Positions 7,690 to 16,819 of a stretch of DNA of 64,000 nt are shown here, in pieces. The notes beneath the pieces are model-generated. The model was not told the origin of the DNA, made no database searches, and saw only the letters and a program-made list of their open reading frames with translations. The position numbers and the translations under genes are program-made. This stretch comes from Oscillospiraceae bacterium (lineage in GTDB: Bacteria > Bacillota > Clostridia > Oscillospirales > Oscillospiraceae). Position 1 is the stretch's first letter. Each line of letters begins with the position of its first letter. The stretch covers positions 1 through 64,000 of the forward strand of contig JAFTGD010000003.1 of the NCBI GenBank assembly GCA_017458065.1, read 5' to 3'.

Positions 7690-8894
7690 AAAAACTATTA
7701 TTGCTCGGAGGCGCCCGCTATCTGCTGCCTGTGATCCGGGAGGCAAAGGCTTTGGGCTGTCATGTGATCACCTGCGATTACCTCCCGGACAACATCGCCC
7801 ACCGCTATTCCGACGAATACCACAATGTGAGTATCACCGATCTGGACGCGACGCTGAAGCTTGCAAGAGAGCTGCAGGTGGACGGCGTGATGTCCTTTGC
7901 CTGCGACCCGGGGGTGGTGACCGCGGCCTATGTGGCCGAGCAGATGGGCCTTCCCAATGTTGGGCCCTACGAGTCGGTCTGCATCCTGCAGGACAAGGGG
8001 CGCTTTCGGACCTTTCTGAAGGAACACGGCTTCAATGTCCCGGAGGCGCGGAGCTTTGACCGTATCGACGATGCGCTGGTGCAGGCGGATACCTTCCGCT
8101 ATCCCCTGATCGTAAAACCGGTGGACAATGCCGGCAGCAAGGGCGTCGGCCGTGTGGACAGCCCGGAGGCACTGGAAGACGCCATCCGCTATGCCCTGGG
8201 CTTTACCCGCTGCGGACGCTTCATCCTGGAGGACTTTATCGAGAAGGACGGCTTCTCCTCCGACACCGACTGCTTTTGCGTCAACGGGGAGCTGCGCTTT
8301 GCCTCCTTCGACAACCAGTATTTTGACCGGAAGGCCAACAACCCCTACGCGCCGGACGGCTATACCTGGCCATCCACGATTCCGGCCGAGAAGCAGAAGG
8401 AGCTTAGACGCGAGCTGCAGCGCCTGCTGCACCTGCTGCATATGGAGACCTCGGTATACAACGTGGAGGTGCGTCTCGGCACCGACGGCAAGGCCTACCT
8501 GATGGAGGTCTCGCCCCGCGGCGGCGGAAACCGCCTCAGCGAGATGCTGGAATACACCACCGGGACGAGATTGGTGCACAACGCCGTGCGGGCGGCCCTC
8601 GGCCTGCCGGTGGAGGAGATGCACGACCCGGTCTATCACGGGCACTGGTCCATCGTGATTCTGCACGCTGAACAGGCGGGCGCTTTCCGCAGTCTCCGGA
8701 TCGCGGAGGATGCACGGCCCTCGGTGGTCGAGGAAGACCTCTGGGTGCAGCCGGGCGACCGGGTCGAGGCCTTTTCCGGCGCGAACAAGGCCATCGGTAC
8801 GCTGGTGATGAACTGGCCCAGCGAAGAGGAGCGGGATGCGCGCATGTCGGACGTCTCCGCCTGGGTACAGGTCGAGGTGGACGCCGATGCATAA
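7686..8894 (+). CDS. ATP-grasp domain ligase
   Basis: A 402-residue cytoplasmic protein of the ATP-grasp superfamily, which joins a carboxylate to an amine or thiol through an acyl phosphate. It has an N-terminal Rossmann-like preATP domain (KKLLLLGGARYLLPVIREAKALG), then an ATP-grasp core with the glycine-rich strand KPVDNAGSKGVGRV and metal-binding residues in the YNVEVRLG and LMEVSPRGGGNR segments. It starts with GTG and overlaps the flippase by four bases. In surface-glycan clusters such enzymes often attach an amino acid or other acyl group to an amino sugar. That role is inferred here from the two aminotransferase-like neighbours. Confidence 0.85.
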   Translation: MKKLLLLGGARYLLPVIREAKALGCHVITCDYLPDNIAHRYSDEYHNVSITDLDATLKLARELQVDGVMSFACDPGVVTAAYVAEQMGLPNVGPYESVCILQDKGRFRTFLKEHGFNVPEARSFDRIDDALVQADTFRYPLIVKPVDNAGSKGVGRVDSPEALEDAIRYALGFTRCGRFILEDFIEKDGFSSDTDCFCVNGELRFASFDNQYFDRKANNPYAPDGYTWPSTIPAEKQKELRRELQRLLHLLHMETSVYNVEVRLGTDGKAYLMEVSPRGGGNRLSEMLEYTTGTRLVHNAVRAALGLPVEEMHDPVYHGHWSIVILHAEQAGAFRSLRIAEDARPSVVEEDLWVQPGDRVEAFSGANKAIGTLVMNWPSEEERDARMSDVSAWVQVEVDADA

Positions 8895-9837
8895 GGAGAT
8901 CGGGGGATATCTGGAGCTGGAGCGCTTCACCGGCCCCATGCTGCACGGGGAGGCTCTGGCGCTCTCCAGCGGGAGAGCCTGCCTCAGCTATCTGATCGAG
9001 CAGCGCGGGATCCGGAAGATCGTTCTGCCGGATTATAACTGCGACGTGGTGGAGAAGGCCTGCCGGGACCATCGTATCGAGGTCCGTTTTTATCCGGTCG
9101 GTCTGGATCTCCGGCCGAAGGATCTGCAGGTCGGAGAGGACGAGTGGCTCTACCTCGTGAACTTCTACGGGCAGCTGACGGAGGAAGAACTGCGCAGCTT
9201 TGCTGCGCGGTATCCCAGGCTGATCGTGGACAACGCCCAGGCCTATTTTACGCCTCCGATCCCGGGGGTGGACACGCTCTATACCTGCCGCAAGTTCATC
9301 GGGGTCGCGGACGGAGGCTTCCTCTATACCGATGCCCCGGCGCGGGAGCTGGAACGGGACGAGTCCCGGGAGCGCATGGACTTTGTCCTCGGGCGCTTTG
9401 AGCGCTCGGCAGGGGAATTCTTCGCCGCATCAACCAGGAACAACGACGAGCTGACGACCAGCCCGCTGCAGATGTCCGCCGTGACGCGGAACCTGCTGCA
9501 CGCGGTCGACTATGAGCGCGTAAAGGCGGTACGGACGGAGAACTTCCGTCAGCTGCACGAGGCGCTGGGCGGGCGGAACCTGCTGAAGCTGCGTCTGTCG
9601 GAGGGACCCTATGTCTACCCCCTGATGCGGCCGGAAGGACAGCAGCTCCGCTGGAAACTGATCGAGAAGAAGATCTTTATCCCTCAGCTCTGGGGCAATG
9701 TCCCGGAGGAACAGCCGGGGGACTCGGATGCCTGCAGGCTTGCCGGGCAGATCATCCCGCTGCCCTGCGACCAGCGCTATGGCGCAGAAGAGATGGCGTT
9801 TATCATCGAGGCCGTGAAAGACTGCCTCGGCCTTTGA
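8887..9837 (+). CDS. DegT-like PLP-fold protein (divergent)
   Basis: A 316-residue protein related to the DegT/DnrJ/EryC1 aminotransferases but shorter and divergent. Visible family features are the entry ALSSGRACLSYLI, the strand RLIVDNAQAYF (D/Q pair that contacts PLP in the family) and a lysine in CRKFIGVADGGFLY (K136) at the place of the Schiff-base lysine. The start is ATG 8887, inside the last codons of the ATP-grasp gene; the longer ORF upstream lacks a ribosome site. It may be an active transaminase or a degenerate partner of the canonical enzyme encoded next. Confidence 0.75.
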   Translation: MHKEIGGYLELERFTGPMLHGEALALSSGRACLSYLIEQRGIRKIVLPDYNCDVVEKACRDHRIEVRFYPVGLDLRPKDLQVGEDEWLYLVNFYGQLTEEELRSFAARYPRLIVDNAQAYFTPPIPGVDTLYTCRKFIGVADGGFLYTDAPARELERDESRERMDFVLGRFERSAGEFFAASTRNNDELTTSPLQMSAVTRNLLHAVDYERVKAVRTENFRQLHEALGGRNLLKLRLSEGPYVYPLMRPEGQQLRWKLIEKKIFIPQLWGNVPEEQPGDSDACRLAGQIIPLPCDQRYGAEEMAFIIEAVKDCLGL

Positions 9838-9852
9838 GAAGGAGAACCCAAC

Positions 9853-10950
9853 ATGGCGATCAATGTAACACGTTCCTCCATGCCTCCCTTTGAGGAGTAC
9901 TGCGAGGAGATCCGGGAGCTCTGGGACAGCCACTGGCTGACCAACATGGGGGCAAAACACCGGCAGCTGGAGGAGGACCTGAAACGCTATCTCGGCTGCG
10001 GGGAGCTGACGCTTTTCACCAACGGTCATCTGGCGCTGGAGAACGTGATCGAGGCCTTCGAGCTTGAGGGAGAGATCATCACGACGCCCTTCACCTTCGC
10101 CTCCACAACCCATGCTATCGTGCGCTGTGGCTGTCAGCCGGTGTTCTGCGATATCGACCCGGTCAGCTATACGCTGGACCCGGAAAAGCTGGAAGCGCTC
10201 ATTACCGACCGGACGGCGGCGATCCTGCCGGTGCATGTCTACGGCAATCTCTGCGACGTCGACCGGATCGGGGAGATCGCGGCCCGGCACCATCTGCCGG
10301 TCATCTACGACGCGGCCCACAGCTTCGGCGTGTTCCGCAGGGGCGTGAGCTCCGCCTGCTTCGGCGATGCGGCGATGTTCAGCTTCCACGCGACCAAGGT
10401 CTTCAACACCATCGAGGGCGGTGCGGTCTGCTGCCGCAGCGAGGAGATCCGCCGCAGACTCTGCGATCTGAAGAACTTCGGCATCCACGATGAGGAGAAC
10501 GTCCCCTATGTGGGCGGCAACGCGAAGATGAATGAATTCTGCGCGGCAATGGGCATCTGCAACCTGCGGCACCTGGAGACGGAGATCGAAAAGCGCCGTC
10601 TGGTGGCCGAGCGCTATGACGAGCGCCTGAAGAACGTGGAAGGCCTGCGTGTGAACGCTCCGCAGGCCGAGACCAAGCCCAATTACGCCTATTATCCGGT
10701 GGTGTTTGACGGCTTCCGTCTGACGAGGGACGAGGTCTTTGCCCGCCTTGCGGCGGAGGGGATCATCCCCCGGAAGTACTTCTACCCCCTGACCAGCGCC
10801 TTCGCCTGCTATGAGGGACAGGACGGCTTTGACCCCGCGGCGACGCCGATCGCGGCGCACATTGCGGCGCGGGTGCTGACCCTGCCCATGTACGCCGACC
10901 TCCCGCTGGAGACCGTTGACCGCATCTGCGATATCATCCTGAAACCATGA
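9853..10950 (+). CDS. DegT/DnrJ/EryC1/StrS sugar aminotransferase
   Basis: A 365-residue PLP-dependent transaminase that puts an amino group on a keto sugar nucleotide. The N-terminus (VTRSSMPPFEEYCEEI, SHWLTNMGAKH) resembles VioA-type dTDP-4-keto-6-deoxyglucose aminotransferases. Family motifs are TTPFTFASTTHAI, PVHVYGN, YDAAHSFG and the Schiff-base lysine in FHATKVFNTIEGG (K182). It has full family length. The Shine-Dalgarno AGAAGGAGA precedes ATG 9853 and its 3' end overlaps the next ATG. It implies that the glycan contains an amino sugar, which the ATP-grasp ligase could then acylate (inference). Confidence 0.9.
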   Translation: MAINVTRSSMPPFEEYCEEIRELWDSHWLTNMGAKHRQLEEDLKRYLGCGELTLFTNGHLALENVIEAFELEGEIITTPFTFASTTHAIVRCGCQPVFCDIDPVSYTLDPEKLEALITDRTAAILPVHVYGNLCDVDRIGEIAARHHLPVIYDAAHSFGVFRRGVSSACFGDAAMFSFHATKVFNTIEGGAVCCRSEEIRRRLCDLKNFGIHDEENVPYVGGNAKMNEFCAAMGICNLRHLETEIEKRRLVAERYDERLKNVEGLRVNAPQAETKPNYAYYPVVFDGFRLTRDEVFARLAAEGIIPRKYFYPLTSAFACYEGQDGFDPAATPIAAHIAARVLTLPMYADLPLETVDRICDIILKP

Positions 10951-12554
10951 GGCCGATACTCAGAAACAAATATTACCTCTACCTGACCGAGTTCTTCGCC
11001 GGGATGGCGGTGATGGCGGTGGAGCTGGGAGCGAGCCGCCTGCTGGCGCCCTATTTCTCCTCCTCGCAGATCGTCTGGACCATCATCATCGGCACCATCA
11101 TGATCGCCATGGCCCTCGGCAACATCTACGGCGGGCGAAGCGCCGACAAAGACCCGAACCCGGACCGGCTCTACCGGCGGATCGTCATCGCGGCGGTCTG
11201 GATCGCGCTGATCCCGGTGGTGGGGAAGTATATCATCCTCGGCATTTCGGCGCTGCTGATCTTCTCCGTGAATGCCAATTACCTGATCTGGGCGGCCTTC
11301 GGCGCCTGCATGCTCATCTTTGTCTTCCCGCTCTTCCTGCTGGGCACGGTGACGCCGTCCCTCGCCAAGTACACGATGGAGAACCTGGAGGACAACGCCC
11401 GCATCGTAGGGACACTGGGCGCTGCCAACACCGTCGGCAGCATTATCGGAACCTTTGTACCGACTTTTGTCTCGATCCCCGCGGTGGGGACCTCCGCCAC
11501 CTTCCTGATCTTTGCGGGGATCCTGCTGGCGCTGGCGCTGATCTACTTCATCAGCGCTAAAGTCAGAAGCACCGCGGCCGTCGTCGGGACGCTGCTCTTC
11601 CTGCTCAGCTGCGCGCTGGGCTTCCGGTCCAACTTTGCGTTCTGGAAGGACAACCTGCTGTATGAAGGGGAGTCGGTCTACAACTATCTGCAGGTGGAAG
11701 ACACCGATGACAGTGTGATCCTCTCCACCAATGTGCTCTTCGGCGTCCAGTCCATCCTGAGGAAGGACGCGGGGCTCACCGGTATGTATTACGACTATGC
11801 GATGGCCGCGCCCTTTATGGCGGGGGCAGAGGAGAAGCTCGCAGCAGGAGAGGACTTTGATCTCCTGATCCTCGGCATGGGGACCGGGACCTACGGCAGC
11901 CAGTGTGCGCGTTATTACCCCTCCATGCGCATCGAGGGTGTGGAGATCGACGAGAAGATCACCAGTCTTGCGAAGGAATACTTCCGCATGCCGGAGGAGA
12001 TGACGGTCACAACCTATGACGGCCGGGCCTATCTCAACGCCGTCGACCGGAAGTACGATGTCATCATGGTGGATGCCTACCAGGACATCACCATCCCCTT
12101 TCAGATGTCCTCCGTGGAGTTCTTCACCCAGGTGCGGGAGCACCTGAAGGAAAACGGCGTCATGGTGGTCAACATGAACATGCGCGGGGAGAAGGAAGGA
12201 AACATCAACCAGTACCTCTCCGACACCATTGCGGCTGTGTTCTCCGAGGTCTGGACCGCGGATGTCCCGGGCAGCACCAACCGTGAACTCTTTGCCTCCG
12301 ATCATCCGGAGATGCTTACTGAGATGGAGCGCAACACAGTGCTTTGCAGGGACGCGGAACTCCGCGGCCTGCTGCAGCGTGTTCGCGAGAAACTCACCGC
12401 CTATGAGGCGGGGGACTACCTGATGACCGATGACCGCGCCCCGGTAGAGCTGCTGGGGATGCGGGTCATTGACGATCTGATCCGCGACGAGGTTCAGTGG
12501 TACAAGCGGATCTATGAAGAATACGGCATCGAAGGCGTCATCGGCAGCCTGTGA
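10947..12554 (+). CDS. Membrane-fused spermidine-synthase-like methyltransferase-fold protein
   Basis: A 535-residue two-part protein. Residues about 1-225 are six to seven hydrophobic helices that resemble the membrane half of fused MFS/spermidine synthases. Residues about 250-500 form a Rossmann fold of the spermidine synthase family, with the nucleotide loop LGMGTGTYGSQ, the acidic strand end GVEIDEKI, and VDAYQDITIPF where spermidine synthases have their catalytic Asp-Tyr. An aminopropyltransferase role is possible but unproven. The placement at the end of a glycan operon (ATGA overlap with the aminotransferase) suggests it could modify a membrane-bound glycan precursor. Confidence 0.8.
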   Translation: MRPILRNKYYLYLTEFFAGMAVMAVELGASRLLAPYFSSSQIVWTIIIGTIMIAMALGNIYGGRSADKDPNPDRLYRRIVIAAVWIALIPVVGKYIILGISALLIFSVNANYLIWAAFGACMLIFVFPLFLLGTVTPSLAKYTMENLEDNARIVGTLGAANTVGSIIGTFVPTFVSIPAVGTSATFLIFAGILLALALIYFISAKVRSTAAVVGTLLFLLSCALGFRSNFAFWKDNLLYEGESVYNYLQVEDTDDSVILSTNVLFGVQSILRKDAGLTGMYYDYAMAAPFMAGAEEKLAAGEDFDLLILGMGTGTYGSQCARYYPSMRIEGVEIDEKITSLAKEYFRMPEEMTVTTYDGRAYLNAVDRKYDVIMVDAYQDITIPFQMSSVEFFTQVREHLKENGVMVVNMNMRGEKEGNINQYLSDTIAAVFSEVWTADVPGSTNRELFASDHPEMLTEMERNTVLCRDAELRGLLQRVREKLTAYEAGDYLMTDDRAPVELLGMRVIDDLIRDEVQWYKRIYEEYGIEGVIGSL

Positions 12555-12565
12555 TTGCCATAACT

Positions 12566-12609
12566 GAACAAGGACTGCGTCACCTTTACCGGCGACACAG
12601 TCCTTGTTC
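12566..12609. terminator. Hairpin between convergent operons
   Basis: A 16-bp stem with one mismatch (GAACAAGGACTGCGTC / GACACAGTCCTTGTTC) lies between the end of the glycan operon and the convergent Na/Pi symporter gene. No strong T-tract follows on either strand, so it is a terminator by position and stem strength. Confidence 0.6.
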
Positions 12610-12649
12610 GTATATGCTTGTATGGATATTCAGCTTTTGTTCTCCTGGC

Positions 12650-14416
12650 TCAGTCCAGGGAATATTTGGCCTTGAAGCGGGCAAAGTATTTGTCGAACTC
12701 CTCGTCTTTGCGGCTCATGAGGCTCTCCACATAGTCGTGGGTATCGAAGGAGTCCTTCTCCAGCTCGATCATGGCGACGGCGATGTTAGAGCAATGGTCA
12801 GAGATACGCTCAAAGTTGGTGATCAGGTCATTGAACACAAAGCCGTGCTGCAGGGTACAGATGCCCTTCTGCAGGCGGTCGATGTGGCGGTGCTTCATCT
12901 CGTCGCTGAGATCGTCGATGAGCTCTTCCAGCGGCTCCACCATGTGGGCGCTCTCCTCATCCTGCTCTGTCAGAGCGCGGAGAGCGAGGCTCAGGACCTC
13001 TTCCACGGCGGACTGCATGACCTGGATCTCACGGACGGCATCGGGACTGAGCTCGATCTGCTTGTCGTAGATCTCTCTGGCGTTCTCCGAGATGTTGGTC
13101 GCGTGGTCCGAGATGCGCTCCAGGTCGGTGATGGCGTGGAGGAAGCGGTACAGATCCTCGTTCTGCCGGGTGGTGAGCTCGGAGGAGCTGACCTTGACCA
13201 GGTAGGTGCCGATCCGGTCCTCATAGTGGTCGACCTTTTCCTCCAGGTCCTGGACCTCGGCAAAGCCTTCTTCGGTGTAGCGGGGGAGCAGAGCCAGGGC
13301 CTTCTCAAGGTTCTCCTGAACATGGGCGGCCATGGAGCAGACGACGATGCGGCTCTGTTCGATGGCGATGGTCGGGTGGGCCAGGAAGCGCTCGTCCAGC
13401 AGATCCCAGTCCCCGGGCTCTGCTTTTTCCTCGGTAGCGGGTTCGTCCTTCATGATGAGACAGGCGAGCTTCCCGAGCAGATTGATGGCCGGCGTCAGGA
13501 TCAGGACGGTCACGATACGGAACACCGTGTTCAGCGCCGCCACCCGCACCGGGTTCATGGTGGCGTTCAGGAACGAGAAGGGATGGGCGGCGTTCAGCGC
13601 GTAGAACACCACGCCGCAGAAAAGCGCACCGAAGATATCGATGATCAGATGCACGAGAGCGGTCCGGCGGGCATTCAGCGAAGCGCCCATGGCGCTCAGC
13701 AGCACGGGGAGCGCGCCGCCGACGGCAATACCCAGGATGATGGGATAGGTCTCGGCGAAGGAAAGCGTCCCCGTCATACTGATGGCCTGGAGAATACCGA
13801 CCGCGGCGGCGGAGGACTGGATGATCGCCGTGAAGACGATCCCGACCAGCACGCCCAGCAGGGGATTGGAAAAGCGTGTCAGCAGAGAGAGAAAGGCTTC
13901 GTTCTCGCGGAGCGGCGTCACGGAGCTGCTCATGGCGTTCATGCCGAACATCAGCACCGCAAGCCCCAGCAGAATAGAGCCGAGATGGGTGCGGACCGGC
14001 TTCTTGCTGAACTTGTAGAGGCAGATGCCCACGATGGCCAGAACACCGGTGATGAACGTCATCGAGAAGATCATCATGATGCCCTCGCCCTGATCCAGGG
14101 ACGAGAGACTGACAATCCAGCCGGTGATGCTGGTACCGACGATGGACCCGAGGATAATGCTGACAGCCTCATTGAACTGCATGAGGCCGGAATTGACGAA
14201 GCCGATGGCCATGACGCTGGTGGCGGAAGAAGACTGGATCAGCGCCGTCACGGCAATCCCCAGCAGAATCCCCTTGACGGGGTTGCTGGTCAGACGGTAG
14301 AGGACCTTTTCCAGCTTGTCTCCGGCGACCATGCTGAGGCCGTCGCCCATCAGCGAGATGCCGTACAGGAACAGCGCCAGACCGCTCAGAAGCCCGATCA
14401 GGTTCAGCACATTCAT
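12650..14416 (-). CDS. Na/Pi cotransporter family protein with PhoU domain (copy 1)
   Basis: A 588-residue membrane protein. The N-terminal half holds two inverted PNaS-type repeats with the QSSSATSV signature (IQSSSATSVMAIGFVNSG and IQSSAAAVGILQAIS), which build the Na+-coupled phosphate pathway. The C-terminal third (from about residue 340) is a PhoU-like helical domain with EVQDLEEKVDHYEDRI and ERISDHATNI repeats, expected in the cytoplasm. Full family length. The Shine-Dalgarno GGGGGAA precedes ATG 14416. A paralog lies at 43768-45519 beside a PhoB/PhoR-like pair. Confidence 0.92.
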   Translation of the reverse strand: MNVLNLIGLLSGLALFLYGISLMGDGLSMVAGDKLEKVLYRLTSNPVKGILLGIAVTALIQSSSATSVMAIGFVNSGLMQFNEAVSIILGSIVGTSITGWIVSLSSLDQGEGIMMIFSMTFITGVLAIVGICLYKFSKKPVRTHLGSILLGLAVLMFGMNAMSSSVTPLRENEAFLSLLTRFSNPLLGVLVGIVFTAIIQSSAAAVGILQAISMTGTLSFAETYPIILGIAVGGALPVLLSAMGASLNARRTALVHLIIDIFGALFCGVVFYALNAAHPFSFLNATMNPVRVAALNTVFRIVTVLILTPAINLLGKLACLIMKDEPATEEKAEPGDWDLLDERFLAHPTIAIEQSRIVVCSMAAHVQENLEKALALLPRYTEEGFAEVQDLEEKVDHYEDRIGTYLVKVSSSELTTRQNEDLYRFLHAITDLERISDHATNISENAREIYDKQIELSPDAVREIQVMQSAVEEVLSLALRALTEQDEESAHMVEPLEELIDDLSDEMKHRHIDRLQKGICTLQHGFVFNDLITNFERISDHCSNIAVAMIELEKDSFDTHDYVESLMSRKDEEFDKYFARFKAKYSLD

Positions 14417-14549
14417 CGATTGGTTCCCCCAATCCGATTATTAGCCCTATAAAAGACCATTTTATAGTATAGCATAAAAGCGCGGCCCTGACCACTGGCG
14501 AAATGCCTAAAACAGGGCGTTCAGAGCGCTCAAAAACTGCAATTTCCGG

Positions 14550-14578
14550 TTGCCGAACGGAACATTCGCTGTTATACT
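14550..14578 (+). promoter_or_regulatory. Promoter of the nitrilase gene
   Basis: TTGCCG (14550-14555), a 17-base spacer and TATACT (14573-14578), about 33 bases before the GTG start of the nitrilase. Confidence 0.65.
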
Positions 14579-14610
14579 GAGTTTATACAAAAACAGAAGG
14601 GGGCTTTCCC

Positions 14611-15528
14611 GTGAGAGATGTGAAAAAAACCTGCCGGGTCGCGCTTGTACAGGCCGAGCCGGTGATGTTCGACAAATCTGCCGGCGTCAAGAAGGCATTG
14701 CGCTGCATCCGAAGCGCCGCGGCGGAGAAGGCGGAGCTGATCGTGTTTCCGGAGCTTTTCATCCCGGGCTACCCGATCGGGATGAACTTCGGCTTCAGCA
14801 TGGGGAAGCGCACCGAAGCCGGCAGAGCGGACTGGATGCGTTACTATAACGCCTCGCTGCTGGCGGACGGGGAAGAGCTCGGGGAGCTGGCGGACGCCGC
14901 CAGGGAGGCGAAGGCCTATGTCAGCATCGGCTTCTCGGAGCGGGACGCCGTGAGCGGCACGCTCTACAACAGCAACGCGATCATCTCTCCCGATGGCAGC
15001 ATCAGCATCCACCGCAAGCTGAAGCCCACCGGCTCGGAGCGCGTGGTCTGGGGCGACGCCAACAAAGATTACTTCCCCGTGGTGGACACGCCCTGGGGGC
15101 CCATCGGCAGCCTGATCTGCTGGGAGAGCTACATGCCGCTTGCCCGCGTCGCGCTGTATCAGAAGGGGATCACGATCTATATTTCCCCCAACACCAACGA
15201 CAATCCGGAGTGGCAGGCGACCATCCGCCACATCGCCATAGAGGGCAAGTGCTATTTCATCAACAGCGACATGGTGGTCCGCAAGTCCTCGTATCCCGCA
15301 GATCTGAAGACCATCGACGACATCAAAGACCAGCCGGACATGGTCTGCCGCGGCGGCAGCTGCATCATCGACCCCTACGGGCACGCCATGATGTCCGCCG
15401 TGTGGGACGAGGAGACGATCCTCTATGCCGACCTCGACATGACGCTCCCGGCAGCCTGCAAGATGGAGCACGACGCCGTCGGACACTATGCCAGGCCGGA
15501 TGTGCTGGAGCTGATTGTCCACGAGTAA
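14611..15528 (+). CDS. Nitrilase / carbon-nitrogen hydrolase
   Basis: A 305-residue cytoplasmic enzyme of the nitrilase superfamily. The catalytic triad is visible: E48 in VFPELFIPG, K136 in IHRKLKPTGSE and C170 in GSLICWESYMPLARVALY. The CWE(N/S)YMPLAR form around the cysteine is typical of branch 1 nitrilases, which turn organic nitriles into acids and ammonia, rather than of amidases. The start is GTG 14611, with AAGGGGG eight bases upstream. It is monocistronic, between its own promoter and the terminator at 15578. Confidence 0.88.
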   Translation: MRDVKKTCRVALVQAEPVMFDKSAGVKKALRCIRSAAAEKAELIVFPELFIPGYPIGMNFGFSMGKRTEAGRADWMRYYNASLLADGEELGELADAAREAKAYVSIGFSERDAVSGTLYNSNAIISPDGSISIHRKLKPTGSERVVWGDANKDYFPVVDTPWGPIGSLICWESYMPLARVALYQKGITIYISPNTNDNPEWQATIRHIAIEGKCYFINSDMVVRKSSYPADLKTIDDIKDQPDMVCRGGSCIIDPYGHAMMSAVWDEETILYADLDMTLPAACKMEHDAVGHYARPDVLELIVHE

Positions 15529-15577
15529 GGCCAAAAAAGCTCTTAACGGGTTCTTAACGAAATATTGGATTTCTTTG

Positions 15578-15609
15578 GGCGCTGCGTACAAAAACGCAGC
15601 GCCTTTTTT
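15578..15609 (+). terminator. Nitrilase gene terminator
   Basis: A perfect 10-bp stem GGCGCTGCGT / ACGCAGCGCC with a six-base loop followed by TTTTTT. Confidence 0.92.
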
Positions 15610-15649
15610 GTGCACTATGCAGAAAAACTTGTGAAAGAAATGGCAAAGC

Positions 15650-15678
15650 TTGACGAAGTATTTGGCATATTGTATAGT
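15650..15678 (+). promoter_or_regulatory. Promoter of the oxidoreductase-TRAP operon
   Basis: TTGACG (15650-15655), a 17-base spacer and TATAGT (15673-15678), about 46 bases before the oxidoreductase start. Confidence 0.75.
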
Positions 15679-15723
15679 TGTATTACAAGATTACAACCTG
15701 ATCAATTCACAGGAGGAATTATA

Positions 15724-16746
15724 ATGAACGTACTAATGATCGGCGCCGGCGATATCGCCAAATCCCATGGCCGCGCAGTGGTCAAGCTCGGCGGAAAGGT
15801 TTTTGCCGCGTATGATGTCAGCGAGGCGGGCCTGAAGCGCTATGCGGACGAGTTCGGCTGCGAGATGCTCACCTACGATCAGATCGAGGAGAACGTCCCC
15901 AAAGCGGATTACGTCGTCCTCAGCACCCCTCCCACGAAGCGTCTGGACTATGTAGAGATGGTCCTGAAGCACCATGTGCCCCTGTATATGGAAAAACCCA
16001 TCGGCACCAGCCTGGACGACGCCGCCAAGCTCAAGGAGATGGAACAGAAGTATGACGGCAAAATCATCGTCGGCTTTGCCCACTTCTACCGCCCTGCCTT
16101 CCAGAAGATGCTTGAGCTGGTTGAAAGCGGCGTCCTCGGAGATCCGATCAATGTTTTCGACAATCGCGTGGGACCGGGTTACGGCTTCCGCGGCACCTAC
16201 TTCCAGCCCTCCTGGCGCACCGACCCGAAGCTGGCCTGCGGTTTCACCATCGAGTCCATCTCCCATGAGTGGAATCTGCTGACCGCGCTCTGCGGCGAGT
16301 TTGAGACCCTCACGGCCAATACCTGGTGCACCATCGAGTCCCTCCCGACCTATGACACCAACTTCTCTGCCACGATGAAGATCAAAAAGGGCGGCGTCGC
16401 CACCATCAACGCCAGCTGGAGCGCCGACCTGGGCGGCAACTTCAAGGGCTACATCGGCACCCTGGGCAGCTGCTTCCTCCGCGGCAGCGACATGTTCGAG
16501 TTTGATGAAGTGACCTGGAAGACCTCCGACATGGCCCAGGCGGAAACGCTCCACTTCAACGATTCGTACAAATACAACCAGGACGGCGTCATCTTCAACA
16601 TCCATCAGTACTTCCAGGACTGCCTGAAGTCGGGCAAGCCCATCCGCACCCCGCTGGACGAGGGTATCAAGGTCCTGAAGCTCTCCACCCTGGCGCTGGA
16701 GTCTTCCCGCGACCACAAGGAGATCATCCTCGAAGAGAGAATGTAA
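15724..16746 (+). CDS. Gfo/Idh/MocA family oxidoreductase
   Basis: A 340-residue NAD(P)-dependent dehydrogenase of the Gfo/Idh/MocA family. The N-terminal Rossmann domain begins MNVLMIGAGDIAKSHG and holds the family lysine in MEKPIGTS. The second, sheet-rich domain starts near residue 115 (GKIIVGFAHFYRPAF). Such enzymes oxidise sugars, sugar acids or inositols. I set the start at ATG 15724 behind AGGAGGAATT; the open frame extends further upstream but through the promoter. It is first in the operon with the TRAP transporter, so it probably acts on the imported substrate. Confidence 0.9.
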   Translation: MNVLMIGAGDIAKSHGRAVVKLGGKVFAAYDVSEAGLKRYADEFGCEMLTYDQIEENVPKADYVVLSTPPTKRLDYVEMVLKHHVPLYMEKPIGTSLDDAAKLKEMEQKYDGKIIVGFAHFYRPAFQKMLELVESGVLGDPINVFDNRVGPGYGFRGTYFQPSWRTDPKLACGFTIESISHEWNLLTALCGEFETLTANTWCTIESLPTYDTNFSATMKIKKGGVATINASWSADLGGNFKGYIGTLGSCFLRGSDMFEFDEVTWKTSDMAQAETLHFNDSYKYNQDGVIFNIHQYFQDCLKSGKPIRTPLDEGIKVLKLSTLALESSRDHKEIILEERM

Positions 16747-16819
16747 AACCGTATGATCCCGGAGCAGGAATCCGGTATCAAATAGAAATCCCATTTCAAA
16801 AATTGAAGGAGGAAACAAA

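Noticed and set aside
6211-7746. Minus-strand open frame of 511 codons
   Set aside because: Antisense to the flippase; Gln/His/Arg-rich shadow without motifs.
12551-14452. Plus-strand open frame of 633 codons
   Set aside because: Antisense to the Na/Pi symporter, which has clear repeats and PhoU motifs.
16747-16819. Weak hairpin between the oxidoreductase and dctP
   Set aside because: Short imperfect stem (CCGGA / TCCGG) without a T-tract; not strong enough to call a terminator or attenuator.
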